A stretch of DNA of 64,000 bases from Trichopria drosophilae (taxonomy: Eukaryota; Arthropoda; Insecta; Hymenoptera; Diapriidae). Positions 33,081-46,378 of this stretch are shown here, piece after piece; positions within the stretch are counted from its first letter, which is position 1, and each line of letters starts with the position of its first letter. The notes below the pieces were generated by a model, which ran no database searches, was not told the DNA's origin, and was given only the letters and a program-made list of their open reading frames with translations. The stretch covers positions 68,095,501 through 68,159,500 of the forward strand of contig CM059582.1 in NCBI GenBank assembly GCA_030407085.1. The letters are read 5' to 3'. Both the position numbers and the translations under genes were made by a program.

Positions 33081-33812
33081 TAATAATATTTTAGATCTAA
33101 ATCAGAAATTGCAGTACCACATTCATGCACATTGTACAGTTGTGGTGCCTTCGTATCTGCTACCACTTTCTTTAAGGTCCACATTTACTGCCATTTGCCA
33201 TAGAAATTAATTGTATAAAATACTCTCTTACTATATTTTAATTATTGTTGTCGTAAACAGTAATATAAAATATAGTAATATATTGTTGAAAGTATTATGT
33301 TGGCAATCAAATTATTTGTATGGTTTTTGGGTTGGCTATATTATTACAGTAAACAAATGGAAAAGCGAGAGTGTAGCGGTTGTTGCATAACGTATAGGTT
33401 AGTTGTATGTCGACAGAGCGTACACATGTAATCGATTAAATACAACTATTATTTGTTCACTAATTACTTTTTTAATTTATCACCAGCTACATTGTTAAAC
33501 AAAACCATTTTGAAATTAATTATTAACTTGTAATATATTACTTTTATTTGTTTCCTACTATTGCTACTATTTTCATTTTTCTTACCTACATATTACATAT
33601 GTATTTATATGAAAATTGACATTGATATTTACATTTCCTCATAAGTGTTTAATTTGTATTTTAAAAAAAGCAAAATAACACATGGAAACACCGGTTTTTG
33701 GACATTCTATGAAGCAATGACTTCTTAATTTGTTTCATATAACAAAAATTACAAGCTTTGTGCATATAAGAGAAAAAGACTGTATTTCATGATGAAGTTA
33801 AATTCAAAATGA
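33081..33812. other. AT-rich stretch, no gene seen
   Basis: Unique AT-rich DNA between the degenerate repeats and the hAT element. Confidence 0.5.
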
Positions 33813-34403
33813 CAGTGTTGCCAGATAGCCTCTACCAAATCCCACTAGATCTCCCGCCATTTTCCCCTAAAAATCCCCTAAAATGTCTCGCCATTTCCCC
33901 CTAAGAATCCCCTAAATGTACCGTCAATTCCCCAAAAAAATCCCCTAAAAGTAAAAAAAAGGATGTAACTTTATTTACGATAATTTTTGTTCACTTCCGT
34001 GTAACAATAGACAATTAATTAATATGCTTACTCTTTTCATATTCTTTGGAGCATTATTTTGGTATGCCATGAAAAAAGTCTAAATCAAAATATGCTGTCC
34101 AAATTAACTAGCCCGAAATTTTGAAAATATATCTATAGACTCTTTTTAATTTGAATATTTTAGGTTAGGAATTTACTTTATCGACTGGGTCACTTTGGAG
34201 GCCCCTTAATTGTATAGATCTATAAGGAGATGATAGTCGAAGGACACAAGCGCACAGATTTCATTACATTCGAAAGTAAAACTGTAAATATTTATATGTA
34301 TTGTATATAAACTCTTTATTCAAACATTAATATTGGTAGTATAACATTATTTTATACATTAATTTTTTATATTAATTATCGCTTTGAACACTAAACGAAT
34401 ACA

Positions 34404-36997
34404 TTAGCATTCTGTGAATGCATCTAACACTTCCATCTCAAATTTCGCAGAGTACATATTTTCGGAATTAAATTTATTTAACATTTCTTTCGTCGGCTCA
34501 AAGTTAATGCATCCGTTTGGCAAATTGCTCCTTATTCTCAAAATGGTATCTGCAGTGTCCGTTGCCATTTTATTTCTTAACTTATCTTTAACTATATTTA
34601 TAATGGAAAAAGCGCGTTCGACGCTTGCATTTGAAAACGGTAAACTTAGTAAAGCTAAAACTAATTTCGATATTCGGCCAAATTTTTGTTCACCATTTGC
34701 ATTCGTCATTTTACGTATTTGCACCCAATAATTTTCTGTAGATGAATAAATAGTATTTATTGTGTGTAAAAGATTCCACTCTGTTAAAGTTTCATCAATA
34801 TCACCGCAGATGTGTTTAAAATTTACTACGAGATCTGTTATGTCAGGCTTAATCTGACCAGTTGCTAATTAGGGGGGGAAAAGTTGCTAATTTTTTGTAA
34901 GATTTTTATATTTTCTGGCAAACGCTTTTGCAGCTCCTTGCATAATTCTATTAAGAATTCTTTGCACCGTCGTTTGATATTCATAACTTTATCAGTATCT
35001 ATGCCTTTAATAGAGTTATTGAATTCATAACCAAAATGTATGCAGTCTGTTGCCATAATGAAGTTTGAGAAACTGAATTTTTCTAAATTTGTCTTACCAA
35101 CTTTTTCTAATTGCTGCGGTACAATGATTTTTTGTAAAAGGGAATAAAATAGTTCGTTCAAATCATCAAATAATTTCAACGGATCAACTGATTCTGATTG
35201 AAAAAGTCTATTTATTGCAGTGACTTTATTTAAAATTGACGAAAGAAATATTAAATAAATACGATTACCTTCGTTGTTGTACCTTTCGTGCAATTGTTCG
35301 GCCGTGTAACACCGCTCTTTTGAAGCCGCTAATTTAAAATGTAATTTCAAAGCATCCCATTGATTTAAAATAGTTTTGAATGCTTCGCTCCTCGCCAACC
35401 ACCTAGTCCCGGAAAGTTTAGGAATTTTCTTTGGCTGCTTATCATCGCCGTTCATTAATTTGTAAATAGTTTTATATTCTCTTTGCCGTTTTGAACTGTA
35501 TGAAAACCAGTTGTGGCTTTCTCGGACAATAAAGTCTAGATTTTTCGGTAAAACGCGACATGCGTGTTCTGCAGCCAAATGGCATGAGTAGCACAAACAT
35601 TTAACCGTAACCAGATGCGGAATTCCACATTTTAATTTAGAGGAAAACGAATTATGTTCTCCAGCCATTACATTTGCGCCGTCAATGCCGATACCGAGTA
35701 GGTTTTCCTTTTTCGTCCATCTTTCTGTAGTTGATCTGAAAATTCCACAAATAAACTTTCTGCATCGCCGAGTTCTATTTCTACAAGTCTGTAAAAATAT
35801 GTCATGACTATTTCTTTTGTTTTACTAAAATAATGAATCATTTTTACAAAATTTGTACAGCCGTGCTTTCATCGACAATGACAGAATAAAATTCGTCGCC
35901 GATATCGTTTATTAGATTTTCAAGCATGCACGGTGCAAGTACATTTTTCATTAATGAAGTACATTTAGTGCGATGCAATTTTATGTCTTGTAAACTATCG
36001 GAATTAGTGTCTAAACTTGCAACAATCGAGCCTAAATGATCGGTTGTCTTAATCGAACAGTGATCGGCGACAAATGTTGCTAATTTCAACTCGGCTATTT
36101 TTCTTCTCTCCGTAATTGTCTTTTTAGCGAAGTTTGTAATTTTCGGCGTTGCTTGAATTTCAATATGATCTTTTACTATACTTTTGTGCTTCTGAGAACT
36201 TGCATGGGCTTCTAAATCTTTTTTATGGGCTGTGATCGTGCATTTGCAGAATTTACAAAATGCCTTGGAAGAATCTGGTACAGATGCAGTTAGCCAATCT
36301 GTAATTTATACTTAACCTTACTATAAAATCAATTATTTATCACAAATAATACATATATTAAAATTGATTTATTTTATGAAGTGAGGGACCGGATCGCATA
36401 AGGGGATATGCGCGGAGTTTGCTGGAGAAGTATTGTCCAAAATGATAAAATTTCAAAAGTGCTCAAATTTAACATCTAAAAACATGGATTTATTCATAAT
36501 CGTAAGACGCATCTTTTTTCCTTTTGCAAAAAATGCTATGATTTTTAGTTTTTTAAATAATCAACAAAAACACAATTTTTGTACTTTTTTGTAAAAAATC
36601 GGCCTGGAAGATGATTAAGGTATGTACAAGTTTTCTGGAAAGTTTCATCTTGATTGGTTTAATGGTTCAAAAGTAATGAATGTTTAAATTTGGTAACGGC
36701 CGACGGCCAAGGAGTCGAGCCCTTTCGCGGGAAAAAGACATGGGAGAAAAGCGCAAACTAACCTCTGCATGCATTCGATTCGACCCCTAAATTTCTATTT
36801 GATTCATAGGAAACGATGGCTTTTGTAATACATAAATAGGAAATTATGATATTTGGTCCATGACACCATTAAATTCAATTCTGTAAAATCATTTCGATTA
36901 TCAATTTATAATACATCCGTGAAAATTGATCTTCTTTTTCCCATTCTTTCCGGTACTTCTGAATGTACGTCTTTTTTGTTTTAAAAGTTTTTGACAT
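34404..36997 (-). pseudogene. hAT transposase, broken
   Basis: The order on the minus strand is an N-terminus with KKTYIQKYRKEWEKEDQF (from 36997), a BED/C2H2-like finger with FCKFCKCTIT and HASSQKH (about 36306-36150), a segment with FYSVIVDEST (35844-36089), a central block with KLSGTRWLARSEAF (34865-35668), and the C-terminal dimerisation domain with LSLPFSNASVERAFS (34404-34724). The last is the most conserved hAT motif. Frameshifts lie between the blocks, and about 600 bp of extra sequence (36310-36920) separates the first two. It would have mobilised this element and related MITEs. Confidence 0.85.
36310..36920. other. Non-coding stretch inside the hAT gene
   Basis: It separates the N-terminal and zinc-finger blocks. 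TTACAG before the finger block could be an acceptor, so this may be an intron, but no good donor was found; an insertion is the alternative. Confidence 0.4.
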
Positions 36998-37475
36998 TTT
37001 TAAGACAAACTTCCTTCCGAATAACGTTATCGACGTATGGTTAAAATGGACACAATACCATATAAACGCAGTGACCTGTGAGAGTAGGTTTGAGGCACAG
37101 GCCACAGACACGTTTATAGATGGGTGCCTTTCATCACTTTTGTCTCTTCAATTTGTGAGGTAGTTTCTACGATACCCGACAGGTGTCACCGCTTGTCGTT
37201 TCTTTTGCGTAGTACCGACCGAACGCTTCAGCTTGAACAACATGGCATGAAGTAAGAGACACTTCATGTAACAAGGCCATCATACAAGGCTGAATAAAAC
37301 TGCTGTGTTGTCAAAGCTTGTACGGCGTATACCGAGCGATTACCCCAGAATTCCCCCATGACCGAACGATTTCCCACCAGAATTTCCCCCTAAAAATTTC
37401 TTCCCCCTAAATAGCCCCCAGAAGCGTCAAAAATCCCCTAGATCTGGGGGGAAAATCCCCTATCTGGCAACACTG

Positions 37476-38374
37476 AAAAATATTAATATTGATACAAAAA
37501 TATTAAAATATTAATAATATTTTGGTTTCATTTCATTATAAATCAATTAAGTAATACTTATGTAATTACATTATACTATAAATTTATTTTCTTACAAATG
37601 TAGCAATGGCAAAAATAATAAGATGAACATTTGTTGATATATTACTTTTACAAATAACAATATTGTCAAACGTAAAATTTTTTGTAAACATTTTTTCAAA
37701 AATATTCTATATTACTATTGAAGTTATTATTTGTTATTCTTATAAAAATGTTGTATTTATTTCAATAGTTGAAAAGAAGTTATGTACATTTCATTACCCA
37801 TTACTTAGCATTATTTAATAAAAATAATTGTAAAACTGCTATTTTTCATATTTGAGGTTATGTCTTATAATGCATTGCATTTCTTAATATAGAAGTCGAA
37901 GATCAAAGTGGCTCTTATTGTGCCGGGAAAATTACGTCTTCTTTAAGTTAACTAATTAGTATTTTATACTTATAACCAATTGGAACCAATTACAATGAAA
38001 AATACTATTTTCACTTTCACAGTCAATCTTACAGAATAATATTCATTGATATGTGCGACCTCAATCAAATTCACGACATTTTGTTGCTCGCGATTCAATT
38101 GGTTCACAACTACCCCACGTGTCTCAAGATACCCAATGCCTAACCAATGAAAAGTTAAGTATTTACCTTCGCGGCGTTGGCAACACTTTTTACTTTTCCG
38201 GGCGAGTTGTGGGAGAGAGAAACGAATTCAGAGAGAGAAGGCAAAAGAATTGAGCACACCATGTATACTTCCACCATGGACCAGACTGACTTCTGGACGT
38301 CTCGTTATCGCGCTCCGCGACCGTCGCGCCGAGTCGTCTCGTGGGCCTTTTCTAAAGCTCGTCGCTTCTTACCG
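37476..38374. other. AT-rich stretch, no gene seen
   Basis: No ORF with family features. The right part becomes GC-richer and may be BEL/Pao 3' sequence. Confidence 0.4.
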
Positions 38375-38943
38375 ACCACTCTGCCGGGGGGAGATTTACA
38401 TTTTTAATTATAACAAGATCGTCAGTTGCAAGGTTATCCTGTGGCGACCGCCATTTCTGCCGCTGTTGCAACGAATGCAAGTAATCATGTCGCCATGCTT
38501 GCCAGAATCTCTCGAGCATACTGCGTACGTGCTACCATCGTGACATTCGATTTTCAGAAATATCAAGCACCGAAGGTTCCGGGATACTTACTAATGGTGC
38601 ACCGATTAAAAAATGACCGGGAGTGAGTGGCGACAAATCAGACGGATCATCCGATTGGGGGAACAAGGGGCGAGAATTGAGGCATGCCTCAGTCTGAGCT
38701 AAAAGCGTCATTAGTTCCTCAATTGATAGGTTCCTAGAGTCAGTCACTCGGCGTAGGTGGCGTTTGACACTCTTAACGCCGGCTTCCCATAACCCTCCAT
38801 GGTAAGGACCGTAAGGCGGAATAAAATGCCATTGCGTTCCGTCGGAAGCCAGAGCAGCCGCCAGATTTGGATCCCGACAGATCGAGTGGAAGGCATTACG
38901 TAATTCTCGGTATATTACCGTCCACTCAGTCGGTATTTTATCG
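38375..38943 (-). pseudogene. BEL/Pao integrase C-terminal region
   Basis: On the minus strand a frame includes PPYGPYHGGLWEAGVKSVKR, then TEACLNSRPLFP and LTPGHFLIGAPL (38532-38747), all signatures of the BEL/Pao integrase. After a break comes DDLVIIKNVNLPP, the chromodomain-like tail. Frameshifts are present and no other part of the element was found. Integrase would insert the LTR retrotransposon. Confidence 0.85.
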
Positions 38944-40123
38944 TCTTAGTGTAGAGCTCCGAGGTTACGAGAGGAGTATTGTAACCGGCGTGTTACAGTA
39001 CCTATCGAGAAGCCAATGAATAAATTTATTAACGTATAAGGCAGGTTCCTCTGTAGTCTTACTGAAGAGTCCATGCAAAGGAGCTGGGACGAAACGTATT
39101 TTAAAAAAAAAATGGCATTCTGCTAAATTAGCTACCGTCAGATGGAATCTGAATGTATAAATAAAATGTATTTTAATTCGGTCTTAAACCTTGCGATAGA
39201 TTATAATTTCAGAAGCGGTAATCAGCATATTTTTCGGCTTCTCAATTTTTTGTATAAAAGTAGCTTACATCCAAGCTGGAAATGTACATTTAATTTTTGT
39301 TTATTTTTTTTATTTGTTTTTATATTATACGAACCGCACACCAAGCATTTAATTCGTTGCTTTGCATCGTTAATCGAGGTGTTTTAGTCTTCGTCAAGAA
39401 TAGTTGGCTTTATGCACAGGAGAGATAATAATATGGATTTTAATTCAATTGATAGAAACACTTTCGTCGTTTTGGTGGAAAGCCTTATCATTTTGGCTAA
39501 TAGTTTTAAAAGATACCATTTTGGTAGGACATAGTTTACTTGTATTTTAAGTTTGTAAGATTAGCTAAAATAAATACGATTACCCATTTTACATTTTGTT
39601 TATTATAGCACTTTCCAGAGTGCGAACTCATTGCATTTTTTTAACATTGCACTTATGGGGTTCGGTGCACACTCAGACTGTGTAAGTTTGGGTTTTCAGT
39701 GGCCCAATATCTATAATTTTGCCTATTTGGGGCACATTTAGCAAAAAAGCATACTCGTCGCTCAAGCAAATTCTTTGGAGGAAATGCTCATCTTCATTTA
39801 CTAAATTTGTGTTTGTCTCGCAAAAACTCATTCGCTGGTCTTCGTCACCATTACATAGCTCTTAATGAATGTGCGGTTTATACGGTCGATACCCATTTCT
39901 TTTAACACCATCCAACCAAACTGACGTTTGCATATAAATTAAAGAAGCGCGCGCTACTCGACGCATACGCCATATTGACGAACGAACCAATCACATTGCC
40001 AATAATGGCAAGATGGCGACGACATTATTTTGAAGTATTTAAAGTCTATTGTTTAGCCGTATTGCGATTTCGGAAATTTTTATTGTTAAAATCACGTTTT
40101 CCAGATATAATGATTGAAATAAA

Positions 40124-41594
40124 TTGAATTATAGTTTAAATTTTTCAAATATGGATATAGCGCAAAAAATTGAAATTGTAAAATGGTTTTATGGTGGAAT
40201 GAGCACAAGAGAAATTCGGGATTATTTCTCAGTGCAGTACGAAGATTCCCAAATTCACTCACGCTCTACAATCGAACGAATTATTCATAATTTTAAAACG
40301 ACAGGAAGTGTTGAGTCGAAAAAAGGGAATGTACTGCTCGTGTGTTAAGAGAGGATGAGGAGGTTTCGATATGTGCTGCTATTGAGAATGATCCTCATTT
40401 GTCGACAAGACGAATTTCAAGGATGCTTGGCATTCCCCAATCGTCAGTTTGGATTATGTTAAAAAAAAAAATGGGTATCGACCGTATAAACCGCACTTGC
40501 ATCAAGAGGTATCTATTGGTGACGAAGGGCAGCGAATGATGTTTTGTGAGACAATGACAAATTTAGTAAATGAAGATGAGCATTTGCTCCAAAGAATTTG
40601 GTTTAGCGACGAGTGTACTTTTTTTGCTAAATGTGCACCAAATAGGCAACATTATAGATATTGTGCTACTGAAAACCCAAGAGAACTATTACAGATTAAA
40701 ACACAGTACCCAATTAAAGTAAATGTTTGGGTTGGAATAATAGGTTCACGAATTGTAGGTCCAGTCTTCATTAATGATAATCTAAATAGTGAATTATACC
40801 TCCACCTATTAGAAGATATTGTTACACCATTTCTACATGAAATAGAACATGCGGTAAATAATTCAGTCCATAAATGTTGAAATACACCAACTATTTAATA
40901 CCAATCCATTAAAAAATGTTTATGCACTTGAGTTAATAAAATGTTATCAGTTCATAATAATACTGCATAATTTTTTGGCACGTATCAATTTAATCAAAAG
41001 AATTGTTTAAATTGATATGTGCTAAAAAATTAACTTAATCGTGCGTTAAATGCTCGAATTTTCCAAATCACTTTATTCACCAAATAAACACGCGATAACA
41101 ATTTCTTAGCATATTTCTAAGTAATTATACAAAAGCAATTCATGAATATTTGGAAATCATTGATTGTAATTGGAACATCTGAACTTTGTGAATTTGTACT
41201 ACTTTGTAAAAAATAAACAAATTACGTACGTTTCTAACATGAACAAATAATATTTTAGGAAGGAACAGAAATATGGTTCCAACAACGACTCGTAATATAA
41301 CTAGACATTTAAACGAGAACTTCCCAAATCGTTGGATAGGTCGTTTTGGTCCTGTAAAGTGGCCAGCTCGTTACCAGACCTCACTCCGCTTGATTTTTTT
41401 TATGGGGTCATGTTAAAAATGAATTATACAGAGGACCACCGGTCACAACACAAGACGAACTTCGTGACAGAATCATTGAAATAATTCAGTCGATAAGTGC
41501 TGAAATATTAACCAGCGTTCATAGTGAATTCTATGACAGATTAGGTTTCTGTATGGCAGCAAATGGTCGACATTTCGAAAACCTAATCAACTAA
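40124..41594 (+). pseudogene. Mariner/IS630-like transposase, interrupted and frameshifted
   Basis: The N-terminal helix-turn-helix region (MDIAQKIEIVKWFYGGMSTR) is followed by a second one in LSTRRISRMLGIPQSSVW. IWFSDECTFF carries the first catalytic Asp. After VNNSVHKC the chain stops, and about 390 bp of AT-rich sequence intervene. It resumes at about 41270 with WFQQ, then TRNITRHLNENFPNRWIG and PVKWPAR. The second Asp, normally right after WFQQ, is deleted. The third lies in PDLTPLDFF but in a shifted frame. The copy cannot be active. DUF4817-type N-terminus, same general group as the remnant at 3565. Confidence 0.85.
40967..41035. repeat. Hairpin within the interrupted transposase
   Basis: TTTTTTGGCACGTATCAATTTAA and its near complement are separated by about 12 bases. 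It lies in the extra sequence that splits the transposase. Confidence 0.75.
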
Positions 41595-42680
41595 TAAAAT
41601 TGCATTGAATTAATAAATTGTTATTACTATTAACGCTATTAATACAAATTTTTAACTTATGTTACTAGATGTTCATTGAAATTTATTAAATATTGTTCTG
41701 CAATAAATGTGAGTTTATAATACCATAAATAATTTATACCCTATGCCATTTGCTATAAAATTTCCTACACCTCAAAGTTTTAAATCTATTTGCTATTACG
41801 TCGTTATTTAAATATTTGATTGGGACATTTAGTTGTTTTAAATTTTATTGCATTAGTAAAATTTATTGTACATGTAAAATTAAACCAAACAACCCCTGGC
41901 CTTCGTAGGACCAACTTTTCGTAACAAGAAATTCTTACAAACATTTAGTATTAATTTTGTTACTTACGTTACATAGCATAGCATTTATTTTACTTAGCAA
42001 ATGAAGTAAAAAACAGTTCTGCATAAGAAAATGCAAATCAGAATACGATTTCACGAAAATAATCTGAATCAGTTTTCAGTTTAAATGTCAATTCAATAAA
42101 GCGTCAGCTTGGTGAAAAACCTTACTATTTCGGTTGGTGGTTTTGTAACAGACCATTTTGGAAGGAAGTGTATTGCTTCTATTTTTTGTTTGCATGACTA
42201 GCAAAAATAAATAAGGTCACGCATTCTTAAAAAGACGTGTTCATGTGGATGTTCTTTGTTTTCTTACCTCACTTTCCAATGAGACTTGCACTCGTCCAGT
42301 TTCTCCATTGGAACAACGTTAAAACTTGCACTGTCTGAGTGCGCACCGAGCCCATAAGGGCAATGTTCAAAAACTGCACTGAGTTTACACTAAGTCCGCC
42401 CATTAGAAAATGCTATTATAAAAAATGTATAATGGGTAATCTTACTTATTTTAGCTAGTCTTACAAACTTAAAATAGAAATAAAATACATCTTACCGAAA
42501 TGGTATCTTTTAAAACTATTAGCCGAAATGGTAAGGCTTTTCACCAAATCGACAAAAGTGTTTCTATCAATCGAATTAAAAACCATATTATCTCTCCTGT
42601 GCATAACGCTAACTACAGTCGTCAAAACTAAGTCAGCATCTGCTCAAACATTCTTGGTGGAGTCTAAAACACCTTCTCGA

Positions 42681-43201
42681 AAACAATTTTTTTAAAAACG
42701 AACCCGGAAACTGCACTCGGTAAAAAATCATGCGCAGGAATGTTAATTGAAGATTGCCGCAGAGAAGATTATCAATCGCCTCAAGACCAAGAATCTGCAG
42801 AAAAGGAAAATATTGTGCTCTAAACTAGGCCAGATCCAATGCCAAGCCGTTGAAAATTTGGATTCCATGGAACGACATCCGAGATAGGGTAAGGTCTATT
42901 TTCGTACCCCTTCAAAACAATTTCCACAACGATATAATTACGCACTTTTACGTTGAAGAAGCCGTGAATCTGTAACAAATGAAAAACAAACCCAAAAGAA
43001 TCATGCTTTTTAAAATAAGATATTAAGTAAAAGTCTATTATAACTTATCTGACGAATCGTTCTTCCAAGCAGTATTTATTTATAACGGAATGTAAATTTT
43101 AACTGAAGAACGGGATTGAACCAATTTACAAACCGATGATAAAATCTACCGATAAAAACGAGCGAATATGACAGAAATGTCAAACGCGATCGACCGTCGA
43201 C
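42681..43201. other. No gene recognised
   Basis: A short open frame ending at 42822 (MLIEDCRREDYQSPQDQESA) looks protein-like but too short to assign. Confidence 0.4.
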
Positions 43202-43308
43202 TGGAGATGGGCGATATTGTATCGATACTTTGAGGCGAAAATATCGATATTTTGCGATCCGATATTTTGATGTATCGATACTCATATCCATGTATCGGCC
43301 ATCCCTAG
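43202..43308. mobile_element. Small hAT-type MITE
   Basis: Ends read GGAGATGGGCGATA and the complement of TAGGGATGGCCGATA. The interior is rich in TATCGATA. Flanks GTCGACT and GTAGACT may be an eroded target duplication. Confidence 0.5.
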
Positions 43309-43413
43309 GTAGACTGTACGACAGTACTATTGCTTTCACGCCATTGGTCGATTCATGTAAGATACATGGGTAAGGCTCGCTTCTCATTATCTAATGCCTA
43401 TACATGGGTTTCC

Positions 43414-43980
43414 CTATGGCCCGCCTTGAGTTAATCGCCCGGTATGTAACTTTTGTGCTTTTAAAATTGTAATTTCTTCTATAATATCTTGTATCTCTAG
43501 TTTTAAAAGTTTGAATTTGTAATCTGTGATTAGGTCTTTATGTTTATTAACTTGTATAGGTGAATGAAAACCGGTATTATGGGTGAATTTATTAAAAAGG
43601 ATGTGTTTAGGAAGGAAATTATATGATTTACATCTGAGTAAGAATATTCTTCTCGTAATTGATGCCGCTAACTTGTTGTTAATGCTTTTCCATTCCTTAA
43701 GTAGCTTTGAAGTTTTTTTTCCAAAATTAGATCGAATCCAACTGTAGAATGTCATATCTCCAAGCTTGTGTATTAATATAAAAATAAATAATCTTTCTTT
43801 CTTTTCTGACTCTTTCGTAAGTGAAATGTTCTTGAATTTTCTTGTATTTTATGTCAGATTTAATTGGTGTTTCATAGTAAAAAACATGGCCATTACGGTT
43901 CGAAAAATAAAAACGAACTCACTAAATTGTGAGATCTTCCTCACCCAACGTTTCGACCTTATGTAGGTCCTCATCAGGGG
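43414..43980 (-). pseudogene. Penelope-like element, minus-strand 5' fragment
   Basis: The 113-codon frame 43414-43755 (FLLRCKSYNFLPKHILFNKF) matches the N-terminal region of Penelope-like ORFs. To its right lies CTGATGAGGACCTACATAAG followed by GTCGAAACGTTGGG on this strand, the typical terminal phrase of these elements. It is head-to-head with the plus-strand copy. Confidence 0.7.
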
Positions 43981-44433
43981 CATCTATTTTGAAATAAATA
44001 AATAAATAATCAAAAAATGATACACAGAATTTTGACGGATAACACTAATAAATTAATACAAATATAAAATTAAAATTCAAAACGCACCAACAGTGGGTCA
44101 AGTAGATCGAAGACTAACAGTATAAACATCGCGTAATATCGATACGTCTCAGTGCACAAACGCAACTTACATACATGCATAAATACACACATAAAATAAA
44201 TAAATAGTTGTTGTGATTATATAAAATTCATTGATATGAGTATAAATTAAAATTTTTAAATTATTTGAGCAAAATATTATTTTTTGAACCGTAATGGCCA
44301 TGTTCTTTAATACTATGAAATTTATGAATAAAACGGTTCATGTTAACAAAACTTGAAAGTTTAATTGGCGTTGTTAATAAATTAGACAATTAACGTTTCG
44401 GTCATTTATTTTGATCCTCTTCAGAATAGTATA

Positions 44434-46378
44434 ATGCAAAAGTTTTCTAAAACCAATAAAGACGTATTCTTTACAAGAGCAGACAAAGGAAACGTGACGG
44501 TAGCAATGTCCAAAAAAGAATATATTAACAAAATGAACGAACCATTAATAGACACACTAATACATATGAAACAAGCAGTTATGAATATACAGCAACAACA
44601 GAAAAGCAAGTTAATGATTTCGTCAAAAAACTCTAAACCAAAAAATATATAACCGAAAATTTGAAAAAAACTAAAAACATATAGTTCAACCATATCCAAA
44701 GCTTACGGACTACCTAAAATACACAAACAAAACAACCCATTACGTATCATTATCTCAACAATAAATTCACCTACTTACAAATTATCTGTTTTTTATACTA
44801 CGATTATTTCTACTCTTACAAAAAAAAATATCAAAAAGAGTTAAATATAGCTGGGATTTACATGACAAAATAAACAACTTCAAAATTCCTGAAAATCATA
44901 CATTAATTTCATTAGATGTAGTCTCATTATTTACCAATGTTTTAACAGACGTAGTAAAATTAATTCTAAAAAACAAATGGAACGAAATTAAAGAATACAC
45001 AAATATACCACAAACAGAATTTTTTGAAGGACTAGATATCATTTTTAAATCTCTATATTTTCAATTCCAAGGGAAAAATTATAAACAAAAATACGGCTTC
45101 CCTGGTGAAAATTTCCGTAAAATCATATGATAAATCATATGAGATTTTTATAATTTCTTTAATATCTTAGAGGAATCCAGATGATTGTAATTCATTTTCT
45201 CATATTATTATTATTTCTTATAATTACATGAGAAATCACATGAAAAGTTTCCCGGATCGACTGATCTTTTAAAAATCTCATATGATTTATCATATGATAT
45301 TACGAACATTTTCAGTAGGGTTACCAATGGGATCACCATTATCACCAGTAGCAGCTGATTTATTAATGGATTTCATAGAAAACATTCTTATACAAAAATT
45401 ACCATGTAAACTTCCTTTCTACCACAGATACGTTGATGATATTTTAACAATTGTTCCAAACGAATTTTTAGATGATATTTTACCAATTTTCAATAGCTTA
45501 CATAAAATTAAAGGCTTTCAAAATAAAATCACTTTTACCATAGAAAAAGAAAATAACAAAAGAAGTTTTTTAGATTTGCTCATCATAAACGATAGAAATA
45601 CTTTAATTACAGATTGGTACCATAAAAATACATTTTCTAGCAGATATTTAAATTTCCATTCCAATCATCCATTACATTACAAAATAGGAGTAGCTTTTGG
45701 ATTAATCGATAGAGCATTAAGATTAGCACACATTAAATTTAGAGAAAAAAAATCTAAAATTAGTTAAACAAATATTAACTGAAAACGGATACCCCACGGC
45801 CCACATACATAATTAATTAATGTTTCAGGAAAAGAGTCTATAAAATATATAACACCCTTGATACAAAATCAAACGACAAAAAATACATCAAAACCATTAG
45901 CATTCCATATTTCAAAAATATCTCAGAGAATATAAGTAGTAATTTCAGAAATAACGATATTAGAGTAGTATTCAATCCAACGAACATAAATATTGGTGGT
46001 ATTAAACCGTTCAAAGACAAAACAGATAAATTACATCAAAAAGACGTAGTATACGAAATTAAATGTAACACTTGCGATGGAGTCTATATAGGTGAAACGG
46101 GCAAACTTTTAAAAAATAGAATATCCGAAAATAAACATTACATTTACCTAAACGAAGACAAATACACAGGACTTACAACTCATAGAATTAATACAGGATA
46201 TAACTTTGATTTTTCAAACATCAAAATCCTAGCAATAGAAAGAAATAAACACAAAACAAAACACATGGAAAACTTTTTTATCAAAAATAACAACAAATCA
46301 GTAAACATCCGCTTTGAAAAATCAAACTTACCCGACACATATATACCTCTCCTTCAAGTTCAAAAATCAAAACAATAA
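44434..46378 (+). pseudogene. Penelope-like RT with GIY-YIG endonuclease, broken
   Basis: In order: FFTRADKGNVTVAM; AYGLPKIHK (about 44700); LISLDVVSLFTNV, the motif A region; FQFQGKNYKQKYG; then a MITE (45100-45321). After it come GLPMGSPLSPVAADLLMDF, FYHRYVDDILT (motif C with YVDD) and KRSFLDLLI. A shift in an A-run near 45755 precedes the C-terminal block with YEIKCNTCDGVYIGETGK, the GIY-YIG nuclease core, ending with a stop at 46376-46378. Penelope-like elements use this nuclease-RT pair for target-primed integration. Besides the MITE, several frameshifts occur between 44650 and 44900. Confidence 0.85.
45100..45321. mobile_element. MITE inserted in the Penelope RT
   Basis: Starts CCCTGGTGAAAATTTCCG and ends with the near complement. 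The ~50-bp arms contain CATATGATAAATCATATGAG. TT flanks both sides; removing the unit and one TT leaves the RT frame continuous. The terminus is shared with the 58384-63085 element. Confidence 0.8.

Larger units (their letters stand above)
33813..37475 (-). mobile_element. hAT transposon
   Basis: Ends are CAGTGTTGCCAGATAG and its complement, a hAT-type CAGNG terminus. Many TCCCCCTAAA-like subterminal motifs lie inside both ends. The 8 bases flanking each side (CAAAATGA, AAAAATAT) match at five positions, so the duplication is eroded. A broken hAT transposase is on the minus strand. Confidence 0.85.
39378..42680 (+). mobile_element. Long-TIR mariner-like transposon
   Basis: Arms of about 330-400 bp pair: GGTGTTTTAGTC near 39380 with its complement near 42675, TTATGCACAGGAGAGATAAT at 39411, and the inner GGTTCGGTGCACACTCAGAC near 39660 with its complement near 42340. 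The left arm has a small deletion relative to the right. A plus-strand transposase relic lies between. No target duplication is resolved. Confidence 0.8.

Noticed and set aside
43076..43387. 103-codon minus-strand ORF
   Set aside because: Runs through a MITE and unrelated flank; no protein signature.
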